Origin: Bacillota bacterium
Lineage (GTDB): Bacteria; Bacillota; DTU025
Assembly (NCBI GenBank): GCA_003456765.1
Contig: DMOT01000137.1
Location: 1 to 5,407 of the forward strand
Direction: 5' to 3'
Length of the DNA: 5,407 nucleotides
Shown here piece after piece: positions 1 through 5,396 of the stretch. Both the position numbers and the translations under genes were made by a program. A model generated the notes under the pieces. That model was given only the letters and a program-made list of their open reading frames with translations. It did not search any database and had not been told where the DNA came from. Numbering within the stretch: position 1 is the first letter of the stretch; each line of letters opens with the position of its first letter.

Positions 1-530
1 TGCACGCCACGTCCCCTGGCCTGCTTGAGCAGGGCGTTTCTCTGGCTCAGCACCTTGGCATATGTGGAGGTCCACTGACGGTAGACAGGGCTGACCTGGG
101 ATATCTCCATGTCGAGAAACCTTCGTCTTACAGACGGGCTACCCTTGACCAGGGCCAGGTCGTCGGGGGTGAACATCACTACATTAAGAAAAGACGAAAG
201 CTCGGCGGCGCGGATTCTTTCCGCGCTGTTGAGCCGGACAAGCTTTCTGCCATCTCGGGAGTAGCTGACCTCCAGCCTGACAGGGGCAGGCCTGCGCTGG
301 ACGTCTGCGACAATCCTGTAGAAGGTTCCGCCGTGCCTGACAAGTTCAAAATCGGACGAAGCGCGGTATGAGCGGCCCGCAGAGGCAATATACACGGCCT
401 CGAGCAGGTTGGTCTTTCCCTGGGCATTGCGCCCCAGGAAAAGGTTTAGCCCCGGGTCAAGTGCGACCGACTCTTTTTCGTAGTTGCGGAAGCCGGCCAG
501 TTGGATGCTTTTTACCCACACGCTCGTCAC
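1..530 (-). CDS. recF: RecF recombination/repair ATPase, N-terminal half (cut by window edge)
   Basis: RecF is an SMC-like ATPase that helps load RecA (through RecO/RecR) at single-stranded gaps and supports restart of stalled forks. The window holds 176 codons of a protein normally about 360-370 residues long; the rest lies beyond position 1. The start resembles family members, with VKSIQLAGFRNYE at about residues 6-18. A Walker A motif, GRNAQGKT, lies at 33-40. The RecF-typical stretch MFTPDDLALVKGSPSVRRRF is at about 119-138, followed by LDMEISQVSPVY at 139-150. The C-terminal signature and Walker B are outside the window. The GTG at 530 overlaps the yaaA stop in a GTGA arrangement, with GGGAG 4 nt upstream. 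A second GTG at 521 gives the N-terminus closest to Bacillus RecF but leaves a 13-nt gap to that ribosome site. Identity is secure; the start is uncertain by three codons. Confidence 0.96.
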   Translation of the reverse strand, partial: MTSVWVKSIQLAGFRNYEKESVALDPGLNLFLGRNAQGKTNLLEAVYIASAGRSYRASSDFELVRHGGTFYRIVADVQRRPAPVRLEVSYSRDGRKLVRLNSAERIRAAELSSFLNVVMFTPDDLALVKGSPSVRRRFLDMEISQVSPVYRQWTSTYAKVLSQRNALLKQARGRGV

Positions 531-784
531 ACATCTCCCTTGCCAGATACGGAGTCGCTGCTGAGCACGATAGTGGCCTCCACATCGGCGAATTCAAAAA
601 CATCGCCTTCCCGAAGTTTCCTCCCGCGCCGAAACTCGGTGACTCCGTTCACTTTGACCCAGCCCGACTGAATCGCCATCTTGGCCTCTCCGCCCGATCC
701 TACAAGCGCAGCCAGTTTCAGTGCTTGGTCGAGCTCTATATGCTCGGTTCTTATACCCAACGTCATGCTTCTTTTTCGTTTCAT
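527..784 (-). CDS. yaaA: YaaA-type S4 domain protein between dnaN and recF
   Basis: This is a small S4-fold RNA-binding protein of 85 residues; Bacillus YaaA is about 71. The S4 core spans about residues 16-65, with IELDQALKLAALVGSGGEAK at 16-35, the turn GWVKVNG at 41-47, and the conserved basic segment RRGRKLREGD at 52-61. Proteins of this type occupy this slot in most Bacillota origins. Their precise role is not settled, and RNA or ribosome binding is assumed from the fold. The ATG at 784 lies 4 nt after the dnaN stop without a clear Shine-Dalgarno, so translation is probably coupled to dnaN. An internal ATG at 766 (MTLGIRTEHIE) would remove a basic six-residue leader and is a reasonable alternative. 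The 3' end overlaps the recF start by 4 nt. The Ser/Gly/Asp tail (about 75-85) is longer than in Bacillus. Confidence 0.9.
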   Translation of the reverse strand: MKRKRSMTLGIRTEHIELDQALKLAALVGSGGEAKMAIQSGWVKVNGVTEFRRGRKLREGDVFEFADVEATIVLSSDSVSGKGDV

Positions 785-788
785 TGCA

Positions 789-1922
789 TCATACGGGCGC
801 AGTCACAGGCATCAGAAGATACGTGTAGGACGGATCTGTCTCCTCCGTAACTTCTATGGGATGCTTGAAGCTGGTGTAACCCAGGCACACCTCGTCTCCA
901 TCCAATACTCTCAGCACGTCTCTCAGGTATCTTGCGCGCATGGCCACGGTAACCTCTGCATGCCCGATCATTGAGACCGGTATGTCCTCCCTGCCCTCGC
1001 CCACTTCGGGCGTAGTAGCAGCGATAGTCAGGAAGCCTGAAGCCATGCCCTCATCGCCGGTATAAGACATTCTGATTGCGCTCAACTCATCCTTGCACAT
1101 CAAAGAAACCCTGTCGACGCAATCCAGAAGCTGCAGGCGGTCGCAGATGATTCTTGCCGGAATGTTCTGAGGGAACACCTGTTTGTAGTTGGGGAATTGC
1201 CCTTCTAGCAGGCGAGTAACGTAAGTGGTGGTTCCGATTCGGAACATGGCATGATTCTCTGCAATAGCTATCGAAACTTCCCGTTCCCCGGCTTCGTTAA
1301 GGTTCCTCTCCACCTCGAGAAGGGCTTTTGCAGGGATGATAACATCTACTGGCTCGTCCATATCGAAGGCAGCTGAAGTTTTCCTGTGGGCCAGCCTGAA
1401 CGAGTCGGTGGCCACCATGGTCAAAGAATCCTTCTCGAACAGGGTGTATATCCCCTTGAAAAACGCCCTTGCGTCATCGACGGCCGCCGCCGGCGCTGTC
1501 CTTCTTATCATCGTTTTGAGCTCGCCTTCTGGGATGGACCAGCTATTTGCCTCCGGAATCTCCGGCAACGCTGGAAACTCAATCGCCGGCATGGTTTTCA
1601 CAACAAAATCTGCTCTGCCTGCCGAAATGGTCACAGATTGAGTCTCTTCCCGAAACTCAAGGACCACCTCTGCCTGTGGAAGCTTTCTCGAGATCTCTGA
1701 AAAATACCTTGCAGGGATGACCGTAGATCCTTCTTTTCCTATCGTGACGGGTATGAATGTTTCGATGCCCAGTTCAAGGTCGTATGCCACCAGCCTTAGC
1801 CCCTGGGGACAAGTTTCTACCAGCACTCCTGAGAGAGCGGGAATGGTAGGCTTTGCAGACACTGCCTTGTACACTGTCTGAACTCCGCTGACCAGAGCTG
1901 CCTTGGAGCATGATACCTTCAC
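789..1922 (-). CDS. dnaN: DNA polymerase III beta subunit (sliding clamp)
   Basis: DnaN forms the ring-shaped dimer that tethers DNA polymerase III to the template and recruits other repair and replication proteins. The 377 residues match the usual family length (about 366-380). Family landmarks are TIPALSG at 26-32, YDLELGIE at 47-54, ATDSFRLA at 171-178, RLLEGQFPNYK at 237-247, and the C-terminal YLLMPV at 368-373, which helps form the protein-binding pocket. I chose the GTG at 1922 because the protein then begins MKVSCSKAALVSGVQTVYKA, like known clamps, and has GGGAGG 9 nt upstream. An in-frame ATG at 1997 would add 25 residues with no resemblance to clamps and would place coding sequence across the origin unwinding region. 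The four residues after MPV (TAPV) slightly extend the usual C-terminus. It is probably transcribed with dnaA, yaaA and recF. Confidence 0.97.
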   Translation of the reverse strand: MKVSCSKAALVSGVQTVYKAVSAKPTIPALSGVLVETCPQGLRLVAYDLELGIETFIPVTIGKEGSTVIPARYFSEISRKLPQAEVVLEFREETQSVTISAGRADFVVKTMPAIEFPALPEIPEANSWSIPEGELKTMIRRTAPAAAVDDARAFFKGIYTLFEKDSLTMVATDSFRLAHRKTSAAFDMDEPVDVIIPAKALLEVERNLNEAGEREVSIAIAENHAMFRIGTTTYVTRLLEGQFPNYKQVFPQNIPARIICDRLQLLDCVDRVSLMCKDELSAIRMSYTGDEGMASGFLTIAATTPEVGEGREDIPVSMIGHAEVTVAMRARYLRDVLRVLDGDEVCLGYTSFKHPIEVTEETDPSYTYLLMPVTAPV

Positions 1923-1931
1923 CTTGCTATA

Positions 1932-1937
1932 CCTCCC
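1932..1937 (-). promoter_or_regulatory. Shine-Dalgarno that fixes the dnaN start
   Basis: GGGAGG on the minus strand, 9 nt before the GTG at 1922. It supports this GTG over the upstream ATG at 1997. The same hexamer precedes the GTG start of the ATPase/winged-helix gene. Confidence 0.75.
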
Positions 1938-1971
1938 GGCTGACCTGATTTCCAGGCGCATGCATATATAG

Positions 1972-2015
1972 GTACTACTATGAGTACATATGTACATTTA
2001 CCGTAGTAGTAGTAC
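1972..2015. repeat. Inverted repeat in the unwinding region with a central 12-bp palindrome
   Basis: GTACTACTA at 1972-1980 is the exact inverse complement of TAGTAGTAC at 2007-2015, which is part of the DnaA-trio tract. The 26-bp spacer holds the perfect palindrome GTACATATGTAC at 1984-1995. The arms therefore place trio-like triplets on both strands, flanking AT-rich DNA. The function is unknown. It could be a structure extruded on unwinding, or a second trio tract read in the other direction. Confidence 0.7.
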
Positions 2016-2039
2016 TAGGGCCTGTGGATATCTGGATAA
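2004..2039 (-). other. Basal unwinding element: two DnaA boxes, GC block and DnaA-trios
   Basis: Read on the minus strand, this begins with box TTATCCAGA (2031-2039, one mismatch to TTATCCACA). Box ATATCCACA (2023-2031, one mismatch) follows, sharing one base. Next is GGCC(C), then TAGTACTACTACTA. On the opposite strand, read 3' to 5' from 2018, the triplets are GAT, CAT, GAT, GAT, GAT, ending at 2004. That is the DnaA-trio pattern 3'-(G/A)A(T/A)-5', in the same phase relative to the GC block as I recall for Bacillus subtilis. DnaA loaded on the boxes would extend onto the trio strand and melt the DNA toward dnaN. Only the second triplet departs from consensus. Confidence 0.88.
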
Positions 2040-2135
2040 GTATCGAATTTCCCGGATTGGGCTGCGCTGCTGCTTACTCCAACACTGTAGACAGACTGTT
2101 GATTTCTTGTTGGGCAAGGGCATACTTATCAACTC

Positions 2136-2144
2136 TTATCCACA
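2136..2144 (+). promoter_or_regulatory. Perfect DnaA box TTATCCACA in the dnaA-dnaN spacer
   Basis: Exact 9-mer match to the DnaA box consensus on the plus strand, opposite in orientation to the two boxes of the unwinding element. A degenerate copy, TTATCAACT (two mismatches), starts 10 bp to the left at 2126-2134, so the two are about one helical turn apart. Confidence 0.85.
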
Positions 2145-2210
2145 AGCCTTTTTTCCTTCCACACACTTTCCACAGGCTTTTCACATGTTACTAACCGTGT
2201 CATCAACAAC

Positions 2211-3701
2211 CTAGCTGCTCTTCAACCTGGCAACTATTTCTTTCACATTGGCGCTGAGGGTTGTATCTGTTTTCAGCTCTTTCTCAATCTTGTCGTAGGC
2301 GTGCATGACAGTCGTGTGATCCCTTCCGCCGAACTCCTCGCCTATCTTCGGGAGCGACAACTCAGTCAGTTCCCGGCAGAGATACATGGCGATCTGGCGT
2401 GGAAAGGCTACGGTGCGCACCCTGGTCCTCGATACCATCTCGGAGACTTCCAGGTGGTAGTAGTCTGCCACTGTTCGCTGTATCATCTCCACAGAGATCT
2501 GCTTTGGCCGAGAAGAAGGGATCATGTCCTGAATCACTTCTGCCGCAAGTTGTGTGTTTATCTCTCTGTTAGTAAGAGCTGCACATGCGGTCACTCTGAT
2601 GAGCGCCCCTTCCAGTTCCCGAATGTTGGAGTGTATCTGGCCGGCTATGTATACCAGCACTTCATTGGGAACATCAAGCTCCTCCGAAACGGCCTTTTTC
2701 TTCAGTATTGCTATCCTTGTTTCAAGATCGGGGGTGCCAATATCGGTAATCAACCCCCACTCAAATCGAGAACGAAGCCTGGCCTCAAGCGTAGCTATTT
2801 CCTTCGGGGGCCGGTCGGACGAGAGCACTATCTGTTTTCCCGACTCGTAAAGAGTGTTGAACGTGTGGAAGAACTCTTCCTGTGTTCGTTCTTTGCCTGC
2901 AAGGAATTGAATATCATCTATCATTAGGACATCAACATTCCGGTATTTCTCGCGAAACTGAATAGTCGTTTCGAAACGGATCGAGTTTATCAGCTCATTT
3001 GTAAACTGCTCACACGGAACGTACATGACTTTTGCATAGGGGTTGAGTTCCAGCACGTGGTGGCCAATGGCCTGCATCAAGTGGGTCTTTCCAAGTCCCA
3101 CTCCGCCATATATGAAAAATGGATTGTAGGCTTTTCCCGGCGCTTCGGAAACGGCGAGCGCAGCTGCGTGGGCAAACCTGTTGGAATTGCCTACTACGAA
3201 AGACTCAAACGTATACTTGGAATTGAGCGAAGGCGGAGGGAAATCGTCAAATGCCTGATATTCACTGGATGTTTGAGTGTGGACTCCCGCAGTGGCGGCA
3301 GCCTCGATAACCCCGATGCCTCTTGATGAACCAGGCTCGTATGCGTACGGAACGCCCTTTTGCTGATGGGCGGATTCAACATGCCGCACCTGGCCTCGAG
3401 ATGCTTCCGGCGCTTGCTCCTCGGCGTCTGCATTTTCTTCAGTTGTGGAACCTTCTCTTGCAACAAACCTGACTGTTACGTCACGGCCCACCATGGCCGA
3501 CATGGTTTCTGACAACATTGCAGCATATCGCGTTTCAAGCCAATCGCGGGCGAAATCATGCGGAACCGGCACTTCAACGGCATCGTCAGCGACGACAACA
3601 GGAGCGCTGGTTTTGAGCCACGCATCAAAGCTAGGCCTTGAAAGCTCATCTTCGAGAACCTTTAGAACGTCCGTCCAAATTGCACTTATCTCTTGGGACA
3701 C
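2211..3701 (-). CDS. dnaA: Chromosomal replication initiator protein DnaA
   Basis: DnaA is the AAA+ initiator that binds DnaA boxes, assembles on oriC with ATP, melts the DNA and recruits the helicase. In the 496-residue form, domain I covers about residues 1-85 (ISAIWTDVLKVLEDELSRPS, then FARDWLE). Domain II is an acidic, poorly conserved linker (about 85-160), which makes the protein longer than the 446-residue Bacillus form. Domain III carries Walker A GGVGLGKT (199-206), the initiator-specific helix NELINSIR (235-242), Walker B LMIDDIQF (259-266), sensor I VLSSDRPP (292-299), the arginine finger region RLRSRFEWG (308-316) and sensor II NIRELEGAL (359-367). Domain IV ends with the box-reading motif GGRDHTTVMHAYDKI (458-472). 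The GTG at 3701 has GAGGGG 7 nt upstream and fits homologous N-termini. Alternatives are the ATG at 3716 (AGGTGA upstream) and the GTG at 3728, which overlaps the preceding stop codon. No key residue is missing. Confidence 0.98.
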   Translation of the reverse strand: MSQEISAIWTDVLKVLEDELSRPSFDAWLKTSAPVVVADDAVEVPVPHDFARDWLETRYAAMLSETMSAMVGRDVTVRFVAREGSTTEENADAEEQAPEASRGQVRHVESAHQQKGVPYAYEPGSSRGIGVIEAAATAGVHTQTSSEYQAFDDFPPPSLNSKYTFESFVVGNSNRFAHAAALAVSEAPGKAYNPFFIYGGVGLGKTHLMQAIGHHVLELNPYAKVMYVPCEQFTNELINSIRFETTIQFREKYRNVDVLMIDDIQFLAGKERTQEEFFHTFNTLYESGKQIVLSSDRPPKEIATLEARLRSRFEWGLITDIGTPDLETRIAILKKKAVSEELDVPNEVLVYIAGQIHSNIRELEGALIRVTACAALTNREINTQLAAEVIQDMIPSSRPKQISVEMIQRTVADYYHLEVSEMVSRTRVRTVAFPRQIAMYLCRELTELSLPKIGEEFGGRDHTTVMHAYDKIEKELKTDTTLSANVKEIVARLKSS

Positions 3702-3708
3702 TTTGCCA

Positions 3709-3714
3709 CCCCTC
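3709..3714 (-). promoter_or_regulatory. Probable dnaA ribosome binding site
   Basis: GAGGGG lies 7 nt before the GTG at 3701. A competing site, AGGTGA (3725-3730), lies inside the last codons of the upstream gene and 8 nt before the ATG at 3716. Either choice ties dnaA translation closely to the end of the upstream gene. Confidence 0.4.
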
Positions 3715-3724
3715 ATTCGAACCG

Positions 3725-5050
3725 TCACCTGAAGACGTAGCTGAGGAAATCAATACCCCGCCTCGTAAGCTTTCGCTTGCCTCCTTCGAGGCTCACTACG
3801 AGTCCCAATTCCTCCAGAGTCACCAGATCGCGATAGGCGGTACTAAGACTTATGTCAAGCTCTTTTGTGACAATCGAAGGCCCTATCTCCCCCATCTCTG
3901 CGATAAGCATAAAGACTTTCTTCTGGCGAGATGAGAGCAAATCTCCAAGAGCTTCGTCTGACATGTCAGAGGGTTGAGATGTGGATGGGGGTTCCTCATC
4001 TCGCCTTTTCTTCGACTGCTCTGCCGCTGAATCCTGCTTCCCTGTTGATAAAGAGTCCTCGTCTTCATAAGCTATGTTTTCCATATCACGTGAGTCAGAT
4101 TCCGTATGGGCACCTGAGTATGCCCGACTTCTCTGGGGGCCGTAATCGCCTTGTTCCACATGCTCAGCTGAGAGCTTGGCAGAATCCCTGCTGCCTGGAT
4201 GGATCGGGGCGTAAGCGCCCTGAGGAATATGAGCGCCAGGTTGATAGCCTGCGAATGCAGCCTGCTCGGAGCTCCAGATCTCCTCTGTGCCCTGTTGGTG
4301 TGTGGCCGGAGACTGATAATCACAGGCGCCGCTCCAACCGGGCTGCATCTGATGTGGAACTCCGCCTTGTGCGGAAGCTTGAGAGGGGCCGCCAACATGG
4401 GGGACGGTCCCGGTCTTGCCCGGCTGCGGCCTATCGTCGGCGCTTCGAGCCGAAGGAGACCCCGCCGGCTGCCTGTGGCCGCGGCCTGGCACTGCATAGG
4501 TCGAAGCGGAATACAGAGTCACCACTAACCCTGAGCCTAGGTTGTCCTCCATAGTAAGAAAGCCGCCCAATGACTCTAAAGATTCAATCATTATGGGAAG
4601 ACCTGAGCCTACTCCCTTTATGAGCTTCCTCTCAGAGGCCGTTGTTGACGTGAAACCAGGCATGGTAGCCTGGTTTTTTCTCTTTATGCCCGGCCCGTGA
4701 TCTGACACTCTCACAACATTGCCGTCCGGCATGATTGTGACTATCGCATCTTGAAAGTCTGCATGGATTAGGTTTTCCACTGCTTCTCTCAGAACTACAA
4801 ACGGCATGGAGCCCCCTCTTTCTTTGCAGAAGGCATAGATTCTGGAGGCTGCTTCGTCTACAAAGGACGTAAAGTCGTTTGACGAGAGATCAACAGTCCT
4901 GGGCAGGACAGACATTGAGTCGTATACCGCTATGCGTAATGCATACACCGGACTCGAATTGGACTGAGTTGCCGACACTTCGGCGGTCGAGTCGTCTGTC
5001 TGGTGTTCTTCTTTATTCATCCTGCCAAAAAGGAATCTGAATAAAGCCAC
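3725..5050 (-). CDS. GHKL (HATPase_c) ATPase-fold protein with C-terminal winged HTH, upstream of dnaA
   Basis: I do not recognise this as a named family. The 441-residue product has three parts. Residues about 40-184 look like a GHKL ATP-binding domain: N box REAVENLIHADF (88-99, with E89 and N93), G1 box DHGPGI (117-122), a Ser/Thr-rich lid, and G2 box GVGSGLP (146-152), ending GSGLVVTLY. Residues about 186-368 are a low-complexity linker rich in Gly, Pro, Gln, Ser and His, turning acidic then basic. Residues about 371-441 form a winged HTH (SSRQKKVFMLIAEMG, then VTKELDISLSTAYRDLVTLE, wing EGGKRKL). No phospho-accepting histidine domain, membrane segment or signal peptide is visible, so it is not a standard sensor kinase; the ATPase part is closer in size to RsbW/SpoIIAB-type modules. 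The GTG at 5050 has GGGAGG 8 nt upstream; an ATG at 5056 would be only 2 nt from it. It ends within dnaA's translation-start region, implying cotranscription. A nucleotide-sensing DNA-binding role in dnaA control is inferred. Confidence 0.85.
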   Translation of the reverse strand: MALFRFLFGRMNKEEHQTDDSTAEVSATQSNSSPVYALRIAVYDSMSVLPRTVDLSSNDFTSFVDEAASRIYAFCKERGGSMPFVVLREAVENLIHADFQDAIVTIMPDGNVVRVSDHGPGIKRKNQATMPGFTSTTASERKLIKGVGSGLPIMIESLESLGGFLTMEDNLGSGLVVTLYSASTYAVPGRGHRQPAGSPSARSADDRPQPGKTGTVPHVGGPSQASAQGGVPHQMQPGWSGACDYQSPATHQQGTEEIWSSEQAAFAGYQPGAHIPQGAYAPIHPGSRDSAKLSAEHVEQGDYGPQRSRAYSGAHTESDSRDMENIAYEDEDSLSTGKQDSAAEQSKKRRDEEPPSTSQPSDMSDEALGDLLSSRQKKVFMLIAEMGEIGPSIVTKELDISLSTAYRDLVTLEELGLVVSLEGGKRKLTRRGIDFLSYVFR

Positions 5051-5058
5051 TCGCATAG

Positions 5059-5064
5059 CCTCCC
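5059..5064 (-). promoter_or_regulatory. Shine-Dalgarno that decides the start of the ATPase/winged-helix gene
   Basis: GGGAGG on the minus strand lies 8 nt from the GTG at 5050 but only 2 nt from the ATG at 5056, so the GTG is preferred. The arrangement matches that of dnaN. Confidence 0.7.
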
Positions 5065-5091
5065 AACTTCAAGGCTCTTTGCCCCACCCTT

Positions 5092-5126
5092 TCATCCACA
5101 GGTTATCAACATGAAACTGTGGACAA
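5092..5126. promoter_or_regulatory. DnaA box cluster 1 (two tandem, one inverted)
   Basis: TCATCCACA (5092-5100, plus), TTATCAACA (5103-5111, plus) and TTGTCCACA on the minus strand (5118-5126). Each has one mismatch to TTATCCACA. Starts are 11 and 15 bp apart. The cluster lies 28 bp upstream of the ribosome site of the first gene, so DnaA bound here could repress the operon. Confidence 0.8.
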
Positions 5127-5237
5127 CTTGAGCGCCAGCTAGAATCGTTCGTAATTGATCGACAATTGTTGCATGTTGCTCGAATGCTGCTACCCGCGGC
5201 GGAAAGATTCTCGAAAAATCTCTTCTTAGCCGAGAAG

Positions 5238-5269
5238 TTATCCACAATGTTTTCCACAGCTGTTGAAAA
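5238..5269. promoter_or_regulatory. DnaA box cluster 2 (includes a perfect box)
   Basis: TTATCCACA (5238-5246, exact), TTTTCCACA (5250-5258, one mismatch) and a weak inverted box, TTTTCAACA on the minus strand (5261-5269, two mismatches). The last two form a 20-bp palindrome, centred on CAGCTG, with one mismatched pair. Starts are 12 and 11 bp apart. Confidence 0.82.
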
Positions 5270-5297
5270 GTCATCAGAAAACGGTGGCGGCACATTG

Positions 5298-5306
5298 TTT
5301 ATAACA
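5298..5306 (-). promoter_or_regulatory. Possible extended -10 promoter for the leftward operon
   Basis: The minus strand reads TGTTATAAA, a TGn plus TATAAA extended -10 element. No good -35 hexamer lies 16-18 bp upstream. It sits between DnaA box clusters 2 and 3, so transcription starting near 5291 would cross clusters 2 and 1 and could be repressed by DnaA. The leader would be about 240 nt. This is a motif match only. Confidence 0.3.
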
Positions 5307-5308
5307 TA

Positions 5309-5343
5309 TCATCCACAAGTATTCCACAGAGACCTGTGGATAT
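5309..5343. promoter_or_regulatory. DnaA box cluster 3 (two tandem, one inverted)
   Basis: TCATCCACA (5309-5317, plus, one mismatch), TATTCCACA (5320-5328, plus, two mismatches) and ATATCCACA on the minus strand (5335-5343, one mismatch). The 11 and 15 bp spacings are identical to those of cluster 1, exactly 217 bp to the left. The inverted box and its flanks (CCTGTGGATATC) recur in the unwinding element at 2021-2032. Confidence 0.78.
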
Positions 5344-5367
5344 CCTACCGCCAGCAGATTCGGGGCG

Positions 5368-5377
5368 AACATATGTT
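5368..5377. repeat. Palindrome AACATATGTT
   Basis: Perfect 10-bp palindrome at the outer edge of the upstream origin half. Its core, ACATATGT, is also the core of the palindrome at 1984-1995 in the unwinding region. It could be a dimeric protein site; no known binding protein is assigned. Confidence 0.45.
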
Positions 5378-5381
5378 TTAG

Positions 5382-5396
5382 CTGGCTTTTCGCCAG
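5382..5396. repeat. Small hairpin near the right edge
   Basis: CTGGC and GCCAG are separated by five bases (TTTTC on the plus strand), giving a 5-bp stem. No T-run follows on either strand, so it does not look like an intrinsic terminator. It may belong to the leader of a rightward gene beyond the window. Confidence 0.35.

Larger units (their letters stand above)
1938..2210. other. oriC: oriC, downstream (unwinding) half between dnaA and dnaN
   Basis: This non-coding stretch between the dnaA stop and the dnaN ribosome site corresponds to the incC region of the Bacillus subtilis origin, where the duplex first opens. From the dnaA side it contains weak boxes (CTTTCCACA at 2166-2174, two mismatches), a perfect DnaA box at 2136-2144, and a degenerate one at 2126-2134. 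Next come two abutting minus-strand boxes at 2023-2039, a GC block, DnaA-trios, and about 40 bp of 72% AT DNA (1961-2000). I saw no convincing promoter or terminator for dnaN here. The identification rests on position, boxes and trios together, and is strong. Confidence 0.9.

Noticed and set aside
179..427. An 82-codon minus-strand open frame at the left end
   Set aside because: It is out of frame with recF, which has Walker A and other family motifs across the same bases.
2144..2179. Inverted repeat AAGCCT...AGGCTT as a terminator for dnaA
   Set aside because: The stem is only 6 bp with a 24-base loop and no T-run on the minus strand; it overlaps the DnaA box region.
3931..4554. A 207-codon plus-strand open frame antisense to the ATPase/winged-helix gene
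   Set aside because: It lies opposite a long coding frame with clear domains, mostly over the low-complexity linker, and its translation shows no recognisable motif.
3725..5050. Calling the ATPase/winged-helix protein a sensor histidine kinase
   Set aside because: It has no phospho-accepting histidine domain, membrane segments or sensory domain, and no response regulator is adjacent.
5158..5164. TGTCGAT on the minus strand, resembling a Spo0A box (TGTCGAA)
   Set aside because: One mismatch in a 7-mer is expected by chance in a region this long, and nothing else shows that the organism has Spo0A.
5069..5295. Two overlapping minus-strand open frames of 67-74 codons upstream of the ATPase gene
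   Set aside because: They run through DnaA box clusters, overlap each other in different frames and resemble no protein; the sequence is explained by the origin.
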